DNA of 64,000 bases from Bos javanicus (GCF_032452875.1 NC_083885.1:29243925-29307924), one strand, 5' to 3'; numbered from the stretch's first letter, positions 32,939 through 44,669 are shown. A program made the numbers and translations. The notes: generated by a model from the letters alone, not told the origin.

Positions 32939-33090
32939 CTACTTAATCACTTCAGTTGTGTCTGACTCTGTGTGACCCTATGGACTGCAGCCTTCCAGGC
33001 TCCTCTGTCCATGGGGATTCTCCAGGCAAGAATACTGGAGTGGGTTGCCATTTCCTCCTCCAGGGGATTTTCCCAACCCAGGAATCCAAC
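32933..33090 (-). mobile_element. Second Bov-A/Bov-tA SINE, antisense, tandem to the previous
   Basis: CTGCTGCTACTTAATCACTTC (complement of an (AGC)n tail) through GGGATTTTCCCAACCCAGG, losing the tRNA head. It inserted at the head of the neighbouring antisense Bov-tA. Confidence 0.88.
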
Positions 33091-33099
33091 TGCCCTAGA

Positions 33100-33215
33100 A
33101 TGCAATTCCACGGGGACAGAGTATGATCTATTTTGGCTCTGCTGTCTTCCCGGAGTCTAGCATATAGACCAGCAGAAAAACAGATGCATATTAAATATTT
33201 ATTGAAAAAAAAATA
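33100..33215 (+). mobile_element. L2 LINE 3' terminus, sense
   Basis: GGAGTCTAGCATATAGACC and CATATTAAATATTTATTGAA resemble the L2 3' end ('cctagcacatag...aataaatatttgttga'). Confidence 0.5.
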
Positions 33216-34216
33216 ATGAAGGTATCTTTGATTGACCTTGAAGACCATGTTAGAATGCCTCTTCGACCCACCCCTGTTTCAGGCACCTTGTCACTTCTCT
33301 TCACAGTGGAATCCCGCAAGGAGGCAGTCCTCACTTCGGAAATTGGCCCATTATAACTGCTCATATTTTTTTCAGAGACACAACACACATTCTAAATATA
33401 GTTCCTTGTGTTTAGTGATTTCAAAATAGCTCTCCTGAGGGTGTTTAAAGGCCTTCCCTCAAACAAGTCACCTCGCAAATTAATTTGCTAGTTTTAAATC
33501 TTTATTAATGCAAATTGACTCGATACTGTAAACATATACAGATGAGCGCTCAGGTTTTCCCTTGTTCTCACCACACACTAAGGCAAGATTAATAACAAGC
33601 TTTGCACATAGGCACAGTTTCAATAATGAACATAGTTGAGCCCTCCCTCCCCAAACTGGTCAGTTTTCCTCTCAAAAAAGGAATGTCACATTTGCTTTAA
33701 AAAGAGAGTAATTCTCTGTATACACTTTCCCCCTGGAGAGACAGAAATTGACATGATATTTCAGCAAAAAGAAATTTTTGGAATAATCAGCCTCTAGCAA
33801 AGATCAGCTTGAATAGACATGTGGTAAGACAACTTGTTCAGTGTCAGCTACTGTACAACGTAAAACTCACACAGGGGAGAAGGAACACATTCTCACTCTT
33901 TGCCTGATATGTAGACATTGCTTCCTAGTTCAGGATGTCCAATGGAAGGCAAACTAAGGATAAATACAGAAAATAAACACATTTTATCGTAGTCTCCAAA
34001 TGGCAGAACACGTTTTTCACAAAAATAATCTTTACATTTGCAGAACATTGTGCATGTCTAAATGAGTTTTCCATTGCATCTTCTCATGAAATCTTCATAC
34101 CAAATAACATTCAGCCCTATACCACAACAAAGTGTCTCTGGTTTTCCTTTAGTTTATTTCAAGTATAGATAAAGATATAAGGAAAGTATCCTGAATTTTA
34201 GAAAGAAACATAATTT
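33216..34216. other. Repeat-free block, candidate conserved noncoding DNA
   Basis: About 1 kb without a recognised retroelement in a region otherwise dense with them. It contains homeodomain-type TTAATT and the palindromic GCAAATTAATTTGC at about 33475-33489. The 65-codon frame at 33232-33429 has no domain. Conservation cannot be judged from one sequence. Confidence 0.35.
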
Positions 34217-34980
34217 AAAGGGAACCCTCTTACACTGTTGGTGGGAATGCAAACTAGTACAGCCACTATGGAGAACAGTGTGGAGATTCCTTTAAAAACT
34301 GGAAATAGAACTGCCTTATGATCCAGCAATCCCACTGCTGGGCATACACACTGAGGAAACCAGAAGGGAAAGAGACATGTGTACCCCAATGTTCATCGCA
34401 GCACTGTTTATAATAGCCAGGACATGGAAGCAACCTAGATGCCCGTCAGCAGATGAATGGATAAAGAAAGCAGTGGTACATATACACAATGGAGTATTAC
34501 TCAGCCATTAAAAAGAATACATTTGAATCAGTTCTAATGAGGTGGATGAAACTGGAGCCTATTATACAGAGTGAAGTAAGCCAGAAGGAAAAACACCAAT
34601 ACAGTATACTAACGCATATATATGGAATTTAGAAAGATGATAACAATAACCCTGTGTACGAGACAGCAAAAGAGACACTGATGTATGGAACAGTCTTATG
34701 GACTCTGTGGGAGAGGGAGAGGGTGGGAAGATTTGGGAGAATGGCATTGAAACATGTAAAATATCATGTATGAAACGAGATGCCAGTCCAGGTTCAATGC
34801 ACGATACTGGATGCTTGGGGCTGGTGCACTGGGACGACCCAGAGGGATGGTATGGGGAGGGAGGAGGGAGGAAGGTTCAGGATGGGAAGCACATGTATAC
34901 CTGTGGCGGATTCATTTTGATATTTGGCAAAACTAATACAATTATGTAAAGTTTAAAAATAAAATAAAATTAAAAAAAAA
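34217..34980 (+). mobile_element. Young bovine-type L1, 5'-truncated, sense
   Basis: Starts in the ORF2 C-terminus (AAAGGGAACCCTCTTACACTG) and ends with the standard 3' UTR and AAAATAAAATAAAATT tail. Very similar to the L1 at 20363. ORF2 is shifted by an extra base near 34465 (GGATAAAGAAAGCAGTGG versus GGATAAGAAAGCAGTGG in the other copy), so no long frame survives. No clear TSD. Confidence 0.93.
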
Positions 34981-35227
34981 TGAATCAGGGGTGGGACACT
35001 TTGAATTTAATATTAATCTTTAATCAAGATATTAAGAGACATTTATAAAGGTTCAAGTTATGAACACCAAATAAATGATTAGTTCAGGGATATGATCTTT
35101 TGCACACAAAGAAACTAAAGCTCAGAGAATGTGGATAGCTGTGTAATAAGCATATCATACACAGTGTTTCTCAGCAAATTAAAACACAAAGTATATGTAT
35201 GAAAAATGAGAACAAAAGAAATTTTTA
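34981..35227. other. Unique sequence, possible MIR piece
   Basis: CACAAAGAAACTAAAGCTCAG at about 35105-35125 resembles the MIR core; nothing else. Confidence 0.4.
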
Positions 35228-35319
35228 GTTGGTGGTGGACAGGGAGGCCTGGCGTGCTGCGATTCATGGGGTCGCAAAGAGTCAGACATGACTGAGCGAC
35301 TGCACTGAACTGAACTGAA
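35228..35319 (+). mobile_element. BovB 3' tip, about 90 bp, sense
   Basis: TTGGTGGTGGACAGGGAGGC to GACTGCACTGAACTGAACTG, the last segment of BovB only. The short GAATTT/AAATTT match at its borders hints at a small TSD. Confidence 0.85.
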
Positions 35320-35639
35320 TTTCACATGTGCTTAGTTGACTTAAAAAGGACATCATGCATAATACTTCATATGGTTTAGTGTTAAATGTTTTCAATTCTT
35401 TTCCCCAATTGAAAGAGAAAAAAGCTCACACACTTTCTTCCTCCAGTTCCTATCTTTAATTTGTAAACATCAGTAAAATAATTATAAACAGCTGGCAATA
35501 TTTGGTGGTGGTTGTTTGCCTGGTTTTGTAAAGTTAGTCTTTGCCAAAATTCTAAAAGCGTCTTCCATAACTCCATGGTAATTTTAGATTGTCTTTGAAA
35601 TTTTAAATTTTGTCAGTTTACTTCACAGAGTTGTATCAG
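35320..35639. other. Unique sequence
   Basis: The 64-codon antisense frame at 35382-35576 has no domain; nothing recognised. Confidence 0.5.
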
Positions 35640-36025
35640 TCAGTTCGTCAGTCACTCAGTCGTGTCCCACTCTTTGCGACCCCACGGACTGCACCACGCC
35701 AGGCCTCCCTGTCCATCACCAACTCCCAGAGTTTACTCAACTCATGTCCATGAGTCAGTGATGCCATCTAACCATTTCATCCTCTGTCGTCCCTTTCTCC
35801 TCCTGCCCTTAATCTTTCCCAGAATCAGGGTCTTACCAAATGAGTCAGTTCTTCATATCAGGTGGCCAAAGTATTGGAGTTTCAGCTTCAGCATTAGTCC
35901 TTCCAATGAATATTCATGACTGATTTCCTTTAGGATCCTGGTTGGATCCCCTTGCAGTTCAAGGGACTCTCAAGAGTCTTCTCCAACACCACAGTTCAGA
36001 AGCATCAATTCTTAGGTGCTCCGAT

Positions 36026-36228
36026 TTCTTTTTTTTTTATACTAGTTCTTGATGCTGGTAGTATATTTCTCATTAAGAGCACATTGTAACATTTAATTTT
36101 TACTCATCCATGTATTAACTTTTAAACAAAATTGTATTTTAAGAAATATCAAAATCAACTCAATGTTTTCCTGTTTAATTTGACTGAAGAAGAAAAATTA
36201 TTCCAAGTATAATCAGTTCAGTTCAGTT
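36026..36228. other. Non-BovB insert inside the antisense BovB
   Basis: Begins with a T-run, continues as unique AT-rich DNA (CTAGTTCTTGATGCTGGTAG, TTTAATTTGACTGAAGAAG) and ends with TCAGTTCAGTTCAGTT, a BovB tail-like repeat, before BovB resumes at TAGTTCAACTCTC. Could be a retrotransposed transcript (poly(A) on the minus strand), a template-switch product or two abutting BovB insertions. Confidence 0.6.
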
Positions 36229-36384
36229 AGTTCAACTCTCATATCCACACATGACTACTGGAAAAACCATAGCTTTGACTAGATGGACCTTTGTTGGCAA
36301 AGTAATGTCTCTGCTTTTGAATATGCTGTCTAGGTTGGTCATAACTTTTCTTACAAGGAGCAAACATGTTTTAATTTCATGACT

Positions 36385-36681
36385 TCAGTAACCATCTGCA
36401 GTGATTTTGGAGCCCCAAAATATAAAGTTTGATGATTTTTCCACTGCTTCCACATCTATTTGCCATGAAGTGATGGGATCAGATGCCATGATCTTAGTGT
36501 TCTGAATGTTGAGCTTTAAGCCAACTTTTTCACTCTCCTCTTTCACTTTCATCAAGAGTCCCTTTAGTTCTTCTTCGCTTTCTGTCATAAGGTTGGTGTC
36601 ATCTGCATATTTGAGGTTATTGATATTTCTCCCGGCAATCTTGATTCCAGCTTGTGTTTCATCCAGCCCAGCGTTTCTCAT
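36385..36681 (-). pseudogene. BovB ORF2 relic, RT fragment
   Basis: 98-codon minus frame with KYADDTNLMTESEEELKG, an intact YADD active site, continuing into the SEKVGLKLN and WQIDVEAVEK segments. Ends at a stop in the next domain. Confidence 0.85.
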
Positions 36682-37310
36682 GATCTACTCTGCATATAAG
36701 TTAAATATGCAAGGTGATAATATACAGCCTTGACATACTCCTTTTCCTATTCGGAAGCAGTCTGTTCTTCCATGTCCAGTTCTAACTGTTTCTTCCTGAC
36801 CTGCATACAGATTTATCAAGAGGCAGGTCAGGTGGTCTGGTATGCCCATCTCTTTCAGAATTTTCTACAGTTTATTGTGACCCAAACAGTCAAAGGCTTT
36901 CTCATAGTCAATAAAGAAGAAGTAGAGGTTTTTCTGGAACTCTCTTGCTTTTTCGATGATCCAATTTGATCTCTGGTTCATCTGCCTTTTCTAAATTCAG
37001 CTTGAACATTTGGAAGTTCGCGATTCACGTATTGTTCAAGCCTGGCTTGGAAATTTTTGAGCATTATGTTGTTAGTTTGTGAGATGAGTGCAATTGTATG
37101 GTAATCTGAGCATTATTTGGCATTGCCTTTCTTTGGGATTGGAATAAAAACTCACCTTTTGCAGTCCTGTGGCCACTGCTGAGTTTTCCAAATTTGGTGG
37201 CGTATTGAGTGCAGCACTTTCACAGCATCATCTTTAGGTTTTAAAATAGTTCAACTGGAATCCCATCACCTCCACTAGCTTTGTTCATAGTGATGCTTCC
37301 TAAGTAAGGC

Positions 37311-37921
37311 TCACTTGACTTCGCATTCCAGGATGTCTGGCTCTAGGTGAGTGATCACACCATCATGATTATCTGCATCGTGAAGATCTTTTTTGTGTAG
37401 TTCTTCTGCATATTCTTGCCACCTCTTCTTAATATCTTCTGCTTCTGTTAGGTTGGTACCAATTCTGTCCTTTCTTGTGCCCATCTTTGCATGAAATATT
37501 CCCTTGGTATCTCTAATTTTCTTGAAGAGATCTCTAGTTTTTCCCATTCTATTATTTTCCCTATATCTTTGCACTGATCACAGAGGAAGGCTTTCTTATC
37601 TCTCTTTGCTATTCTTTGGAACTCTACATTCAAATGGATATATCTTTCCTTTTCTCCTTTGCCTTTCACTTCTCTTCTATTCACAGCTATTTGTAAGGCC
37701 TCCTCAGACAACCATTTTGCCTTTTTGCATTTCTTTTTCTTTGCTATGGTTTTGATCCCTGCCTCCTGTAAAATAACATGAACCTCCGTCCATAGTTTTT
37801 CAGACACTCTGTCTATCATATTGAATCCCTTGGATCTATTTGTCACTTTCACTGTATAATTGTAAGGGATTTGATTTAGGTCATTCCTGAATGGTCTAGT
37901 GGTTTTCCCTACTTTTCTCAA
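37311..37921 (-). pseudogene. BovB ORF2 relic, linker between endonuclease and RT
   Basis: Two overlapping minus frames, 157 codons (37448-37921) and 87 codons (37311-37574), related by a frameshift near 37500. They hold the basic, helix-rich linker (KTIAKKKKCKKAKWLSEEAL, FQRIAKRDKKAFLCDQCKDI) and LTEAEDIKKRWQEYAEELH. Just upstream in the coding sense (37950-37970) the sequence codes a CGSDH motif, the conserved end of APE-type endonucleases. Both frames are defective. Confidence 0.82.
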
Positions 37922-38085
37922 TTGAAGTCTGAATTTGGCAATAAGGTGTTCATGATCTGAGCCACAGTCAGCTCTGGGTCTTATTTTTGCTGACTGTATA
38001 GAGCTTCTCCACCTTTGGCTGCAAAGAATATAATCAATCTGATTTTACTATTGATCATCTGGTGATGTCCTTGTGTAGAGTCTTA

Positions 38086-38244
38086 TAGTTTATAGTTTTA
38101 ATAATATTCAATTTTTACTAAATTGGTCAGTGACCTGTGCTTTCAGTAATTGTGAAATCTTTTAAATAAGTAAAGAATAATATTTTAAAGAAAAGAGCAA
38201 GTAGATTTGTTTATGTTAAAGGTAAATTACCTTTTAAAAATTAT
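38086..38244. other. Short unique AT-rich stretch
   Basis: Nothing recognised between BovB and L1. Confidence 0.5.
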
Positions 38245-39205
38245 TAGAGTGTAGATGATCTACAATGTTGTATTAATTTCAGGTGTATAGCAAAGTGATT
38301 CAGTTATACATATACATATATTCCTTTTTAGATTCTTTTCTCATATAAGTTATCACTTAGTAATGTATAGAGTTCCTTGTGATACACAGTAGGCCCTTGC
38401 TGGTTATCTATTTTATGTATTGTAGTAGGTATAAGATACTATCAGTATACTTATGTATGTAAGTATGTATAGTAACCATGTGTGTGATCTTTCCAAGTTC
38501 CTGATTACTCCTCCCCACCAGGTCTCCTCTTTGGTAACCATAAGTTTATTTTCCTATCTATGTGTCTGATTCTGTTTTGGAAATAAGTTCATTGGTACCA
38601 CTTTTTAAATTAGATTCCACACATGAGCGATGTCATATGATATGTGTCTTCCTCTGTCTAACTTGTTTCAGTTGGTGTGATAATCTCTAAGTCCATCTAC
38701 TTTGCTGCAGATGGCAATTTTCATCCTTACTTACAGCTGAGTAATATTCCATTAATATGTACCACATCTTCTTTAGTCCTTCTTTGATGGATATTTAGGT
38801 TGCTTCCATGTCTTGGATATTGTAAATAGTGCTTCAGTGAACACTGGGATGCCTATATCTTTTCAAGTATTATTTTTTTCCAGATATATGCCTAGGAGTT
38901 GGATTTCTGGGTCATATGGTCATTCTATTTTTAGTTTTTTAAAGAATCTCCATATTATTCTCCATAGTGATTCTACCAATTTACCTTCCCACCAACAGGG
39001 TAGTAGGGTTCCCTTTTCTCCACACCCTCTCCAGCATTTGTTTGTGGACTTTTTGATGATGATCATTCTGATCAGTATAGGATAATAGTTCATTGTAGTT
39101 TTAATTTGCATTTCTCTGAGAGTTGTGATGTTGAATAGTGACATTCATCATCTTTTCATGTGCTTTTTGGATATTTAAATGTCTCCTTTGGAGAAATATG
39201 TAATT
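38245..39205 (-). mobile_element. Older artiodactyl L1 3' part, antisense
   Basis: GTTGTATTAATTTCAGGTGT, GTAGGCCCTTGCTGGTTATC, TGAGTAATATTCCATTAATATG, GGGTTCCCTTTTCTCCACACC and ATCTTTTCATGTGCTTTTTGG are the complement of L1 3' UTR and ORF2 C-terminus. Frames at 38813-39085 (+) and 38920-39144 (-) belong to it; the minus frame reads the CWRGCGEKGTLL zinc-knuckle region. Confidence 0.88.
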
Positions 39206-39215
39206 AAAGACAAAT

Positions 39216-39887
39216 TACTAAAACTCAAGATTCACAAAACTAAGATCACAGCATCCAGTCCCATCACTTCATGGCAAGTAGATGGGGGAGCAGTGGAAAC
39301 AGTGACAGGCTTTATTTTCTTGGGCTCCAAAATCAGTGCAGATGGTGACTGCAGCCATGAAATTAAAAGATGCTGGCTCCTTGGAAGAAAAGATATGCCC
39401 AATCTAGACAGCATATTAAAAAGCAGAGACATTACTTTGCCAACAAAGGTCCATCTAGTCAAAGCTATGGTTTTTCCAGTGGTCATATACAGATGTGAGA
39501 GTTAGACCATAAAGAAGACTGAGCATCAAAGAACTGATGCTTTTGAAGTGTGGTGTTGGAGAAGACCTTGAGAGTCCCTTGGATCAAACCAGTCTATCCT
39601 AAAGGAAATCAATCCTGAATATCATTGGAAGGACTGATGCTGAAGCTGAAGCTCCAATATTTTGGCCACCTGATACAAAGAACCCACTCATAAGAAAAGA
39701 CCCTGATGCTGGGAAAGATTGAGGGCAGGCAGAGAAGGGGATGACAGAGGATGAGATGGTTGGATGGCATCAGCAACTCAATGGCCATGAGTTTGAGCAA
39801 GTTCCGGAAGAAGGTGAAGGACAGGGAAGGCTGGTGTGCTACAGTCCATGGGGTGCAAAGAGTTAGACACGAATGAGTGCCTGAATA
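39216..39887 (+). mobile_element. BovB LINE, sense, 5'-truncated
   Basis: AAACTCAAGATTCACAAAACTAAG to GACACGAATGAGTGCCTGAAT. The 108-codon frame at 39179-39505 (KAMVFPVVIYRCES) is part of ORF2 and stops at a TAG where other copies have Trp. Also shows the GGGGATGACAG TGA variant. The 3' tail is decayed. Confidence 0.92.
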
Positions 39888-40094
39888 ACTTCTATCAAAA
39901 ATTAGCAAACTCAGCTTGGAGGGTCACTATCGTGATCCTCTTTATGTTTAAAAAAAGAAAAAATTAGAAAAGACTGTACCTTAGAAGAAAACAGTAGAAG
40001 CATCAGAAACTTTTACTTTTAGCCTCAAATTTTATTTCTGAATTAGAAGCTTAATTTTTCCCCATTGGATATTTCTTCTGCATGAAAGAAAAAT
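39888..40094. other. Unique sequence
   Basis: Nothing recognised. Confidence 0.5.
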
Positions 40095-40680
40095 GTTGAT
40101 ACATGTAATGTCCAGTATGGTAACCACAAGCCACATGTAATTATTGAGCAACTGAATTGTGTATAATTCAAATTGAGATATGTTATAAAAGTAAAAATAC
40201 CCACTGGTTTCCAAAGACTTGGAAAAAATATATAAATAATTTTTAATACAGGTTACATATTAAAATATAGGATTTTCATGTATTGGGTTCAATATTATTA
40301 ATGTGAATTTATGCTTTTTTATTTGTATGTATGCTGCTGCTGCTGCGTCACTTTAGTCATGTCCGACCCTGTGCGACCCCATAGACGGCAGCCCACCAGG
40401 CTTCCCGTCCCTGGGATTCTCCAGGCAAGAACACCGGAGTGGGTTGCCATTTCCTTCTCCACTGCATGAAAGTAAAAAGTGAAAGTGAAGTCGCTCAGTC
40501 GTGTCGGACTCTAGCGACCCCATGGACTGCAGCCTACCAGGCTCCTCCATCCATGGGATTTTCTAGGCAAAAGTACTGGAGTGGGGTGCCATTGCCTTCT
40601 CCGTTTGTATGTATAGGCACTAATAAATTTAGAAATTCACATGTGGCTCATATGAATAGGACTGGCTTCAATATTTTAGA
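40095..40680. mobile_element. Ancient mammalian repeat (DNA-transposon-like), split by Bov-A2
   Basis: ATGTCCAGTATGGTAACCAC, GCCACATGTAATTATTGAGC, AATTGAGATATGTTATAAAAG and, beyond the SINE, AAATTCACATGTGGCTCATAT follow a widespread old mammalian repeat containing repeated ACATGTGGCT motifs. Family not named. Confidence 0.5.
40333..40603 (-). mobile_element. Bov-A2 SINE (dimer), antisense
   Basis: Begins with the complement of the (AGC)n tail (GCTGCTGCTGCTGCGTCAC) and contains two Bov-A monomers. A perfect 11-bp TSD TTTGTATGTAT lies at 40322-40332 and 40604-40614. Confidence 0.95.
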
Positions 40681-42419
40681 AAGGTATTTGGAACTCATAA
40701 GCTCTAACTACTTGTACTTGCATATACCAAAACCCTCTTCACTGGACAAATATCAAATGTAAATCTTCATTTTGTACTGGAAAGACTTATTCTGCAAGTT
40801 ATCTTTGATATGTAGTTTATTTCAACAATTATGGAGAAAAATGCTTATAAAAAGTGAGCATTTTTATTTCATAGAATTTTAGGATGGATAAAGATAATGA
40901 AGAAAATCTCCTAAATTTCATAAATAATTAGGTTAAAACAAAATAGGACAGTCATAGATAAAGGATATGGATTTTGTATCTTATGGCATTTGGAGGCCTA
41001 GTAACATATTTTTGTTTCATAAGTCTATGAAATATTTGGCATGTCAAAAGGTTCACATGATAAAATTCTTAAAATAAGAAAAAGAGATGCAAAAGCACAT
41101 TTATAAGATGGCCTGAAACAAGGGATAAGGGAGAGAGGTGTGTAGGGAGGTGTACTTTTGTGTTTAAAAAAAACTATTTTGATGAAATCAATGTCAGTAG
41201 ATTCACAAATTATGGATGATTTCTGTTTTCCCCTTATGATCTTTATTTATAAACAAATGAAGGTTTGTTTTTCATATTATCTACAATCAAAAATTTACCC
41301 TAAAATACGTCCTTTAATAAAATAGAAAGTCCTTCCTTTAATAATTGTCTACAAAGCTTTTAATACCAGTGAAAAAGCAGTAGGAAAATTTGCGGTGATT
41401 TCATCCTAAGAACTGAACATCAAGGAAATACATTTTTCCCACTGAATATGGCCAAGGTACAACACTAGTAGCTTTTTCTCTGTAATTAATGCACAATCCA
41501 GCTTGTACAGCAGACAGGCTGCAGGAGCCTGAGGCTCTGTCCATACAATCTGGTTTTGAGGTAATTTTTCAACTGTTCCTCTGTTTTTCATGTATACAAA
41601 CACCTCATGTAGATCCTGACTGTCAGCTCCCCTGGGGAGACGGAATCTAAAAATTTGTGAATCAGATTGAAAGCCTTTAGGAGATATTTCCTACATAAGG
41701 GCAAGCATAATCCTTTTAATTTATGATGCAAAACGTTGTCCAGGTAAATTTTAACAAAAACATACCTCAGAAGGTTTAAGAATATCTTTTATCACTTTTC
41801 AAGCAAGTTAAAATGAATTTTATACTTCTTTTGGCAAAAGTATTCAAGGGAAAAAAATCTTCAAAAGCAGAACAAAAAGAAATGTGGTGCTTTCTATGGG
41901 AGATATGGAAAGGAATTTTTTTTTATCTAAATGGATAAAATACATTTTCAAAGAGAAAATATAGATTTCCCTGAGCATTTGTGCAAGGAAATTGAAAGAG
42001 TAGATGAGGAGTCAAAGTCATCATAAATAAGGAGATATTTCGCTTGAAAAAATGTTAATAGAAGTAAAATGTATGGAATATATCAGAAATTGGCCTGCAG
42101 ACTGACAAGCAGAACAGAAAAAAATATAGGCAGGTGCCCATTAAAGTGCCGAACATTGAAAGGGCTGGAAAAAAGTACCGATCAGAAAACCAAGATGATT
42201 TTTCAATGAACTTAAAATGAAAGCATTTGAGAGGCTCTTACAATGCAAAAATGTCTCTTAAAAATTGTCACAGTAGAAAACTGTTTTATCAATAAAGAGA
42301 TCATTTGGAATACTGCCTTCATAGCTCTCAAGCCTTCAGGTCTATGAGTTTCTCTCTTTCCAAACAGTGGTTGGAATTATTTTAGATCATTCCTGCTGAC
42401 CAGTTAACCTACCTCTATT
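40681..42419. other. Unique sequence, 41330-41700 repeat-free and gene-like in texture
   Basis: No repeat or gene recognised. 41330-41700 is less AT-biased and has non-repetitive sequence (CTGTAATTAATGCACAATCC, CAGCTCCCCTGGGGAGACGG) that could be conserved noncoding DNA. The antisense frame at 41406-41603 has no domain. Confidence 0.4.
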
Positions 42420-42850
42420 TCAGTCATTCATTAATTAAACAAATGTTTGTAAAGCAACTACTATGTGTTATCATGCTGACCCTAAAAATATAGTGATGAC
42501 CAGAACACAATTTTGTCCTCCCTTGCCAAGCTTATAAGAAAAGATATACATATATGCATATATATATATATATATGACTTGTAATTATTTCATAATTACT
42601 GGCATTATGTTATGTACCTGATACTTGATGTCAAGTGCTGAAGTATAGGAAAGACTTCTCTAGGAAGATGGCCTGTGAGTTGGGATTGGGCATATCAATA
42701 GAGATTAACCAGGTAAAGAGAAAAGGTAGACTTATAGGATATGCTCGGCTAAAAGAAAGGAGTAGGGGACTCAAAGAAATGTATATGAATAGAAAGAAGA
42801 CAGAAATGGAGGTGAGACACAAGGAATTGGAAAGAAGGGTGAGATCAAAC
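42420..42850 (-). mobile_element. L2 LINE relic, antisense
   Basis: TTCATTAATTAAACAAATG, GCAACTACTATGTGTTATC, then AGGAAAGACTTCTCTAGGAAG resemble the reverse complement of the L2 3' end. Interrupted by an (AT)n patch at about 42543-42576. Confidence 0.5.
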
Positions 42851-42939
42851 TGTAGTTAGGGATTATACATTTTATTATAAGTATAATGAAATCAGAAAGA
42901 TTAAAATGTTGAAAAACAAAAAGTAGCATGTTACCAATA

Positions 42940-43080
42940 ATAATGATTAATAGTTATTGACCACTTTTAAATCATTTGCATATATTATCTTATTTAATTT
43001 GTTGATGGCTCATTAAGCTGAAGAGAATTGTGACTTAATTATCTTTGAATTGTAAGACCTGAACACTTAATCCTACAAAG
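42940..43080 (+). mobile_element. MIR SINE relic
   Basis: TAGTTATTGACCACTTTTAAATC, GCATATATTATCTTATTTAA and AAGAGAATTGTGACTTAATTA follow the MIR order. Confidence 0.5.
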
Positions 43081-43566
43081 CTCAAAATAATTTGCAGTAT
43101 TTTCTAAATATATCTAAGTGTATATATATATTTTTTTCCTCTTGGACATTTAGGAATCATGTTATCATATTAAAGGTTCTGAGAAGATTGTATAAATATT
43201 TTACTACTTTAGTGTCTCCTATTTATACTATGGATTTTAAATTCTGTGAAATATCTTTTTCTTAATGGTGAGTTACGGAATTAGTAAGAATTCTTAAAAT
43301 ATTTGCCAAAAATGATGGGTTGAATAAGAACATCATTGAATCTGTGGCTCACAATGAGACTTTGACAATGACGAGGGGATGGACAAGGATGAAAATGATT
43401 GGAACCAGAGAAATAGTCTTATAAGCACTATGGATCCTTAGAAATACAGCTAAAATGCCATGCTACTTAATCCAAGGTTTTGGAAGCATCAGCATTTGCC
43501 AACCACAAACATGAAGGTAAGAAGTCTTAAAACTCTGGTATCTGTGTGACATATAAGTGTATATTT
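43081..43566. other. Unique sequence
   Basis: Nothing recognised. Confidence 0.5.
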
Positions 43567-44162
43567 TTAACTAATTTTTATTGGAGTATATTTGCTTTAT
43601 AATGTTATGTTAGTTTCTATTGTACAGCAAAATTAATCAACTATATATATGCATATATCCCCTCCCTTCTGGACTTCCTTCCCATTCAGATCACCATAGA
43701 GCATTGACTAGAGTTTCCTGTGCTATACAGTAGGTTCCCCTTAGTTATCTATTTTATACATAGTATCAGCAGTGTATATGTGTCGATTCCAGTCTCTGAA
43801 TTCCTCCTACCCTCCCCTTCCCCCTTGATATTCATATATTTTTTTCTCTAAACTGTATCTATATTTCTGCTTTGCAGGTAAGATACCTGTACCATTTTTC
43901 TAGATTCTACATTTATGCGTTAATATATATTTGTTTTTCTATTTCTGACTGACATCATTCTGTATGACACTCCCTAGATCCATCCACGTGGATCTCTGTA
44001 AATGACCCAATTTTTCCTCCTTTTTTATGGCTGAGTATATTCCATTGTATATGTGTATCACATCTTCTTTATCCAGTCCTCTGTCGATGGACTTTTAGGT
44101 TGCCTTCATCTCTTGGCTATTGTAAATAGTGCTGCTATGAACATAAGGGTGCATGAATCTTT

Positions 44163-44669
44163 TTGAATTATGGCAATGAAAAAACAAGAGAGTTCCAGAA
44201 AAACATCTATTTTTGCTTTAGTGACTATGGAAAAGCCTTTCACTGTGTGGATCACAATAAACTGTGGAAAATTCTGAAAGAGATGGGAATACCAGACCAC
44301 CTGACCTGCCTCTTGAGAAACCTATATGCAGGTCAGGAAGCAACAGTTAGAACTGGACATAGAACAACAGACTGGTTCCAAATAGGAAAAGGAGTACGTC
44401 AAGGCTGTATATTATCACCCTGTTTATTTAACTTCTATGCAGAGTACATCATGAGAAACGCTGGACTGGATGAAGCACAAGCTGGAATCAAGATTGCCGG
44501 GAGAAATATCAATAACCTCAGATATGCAGATAACACCACCCTTATGGCAGAAAGTGAAGAGGAACTAAAAAGCCTCTTGATGAAAGTGAAAGAGGAGAGT
44601 GAAAAAGTTGGCTTAAAGCTCAACATTCAGAAAACGAAGATCATGGCATCTGGTCCCATCACTTCATGA
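44163..44669 (+). pseudogene. BovB ORF2 relic, RT with YADN active site
   Basis: 168-codon frame starting in flanking L1 DNA and entering BovB at about residue 5. It has the QGCILSPCLF block and a YADN active site (AAC at 44532-44534), the same change as in the 19787 frame. It ends at TGA where related copies have Trp. Missing endonuclease. Confidence 0.88.

Larger units (their letters stand above)
35640..38085 (-). mobile_element. BovB LINE, antisense, longest copy, with a foreign insert
   Basis: 35640-36025 covers the 3' tail and C-terminal region; 36229-38085 continues exactly where the first part stops and runs through RT, the linker and into the endonuclease C-terminus. Roughly 2.2 kb of BovB in total, the longest in the window. 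The two parts are separated by about 200 bp of other DNA. Frames on the minus strand (36385-36681, 37311-37574, 37448-37921) are ORF2 pieces broken by frameshifts. Confidence 0.94.
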
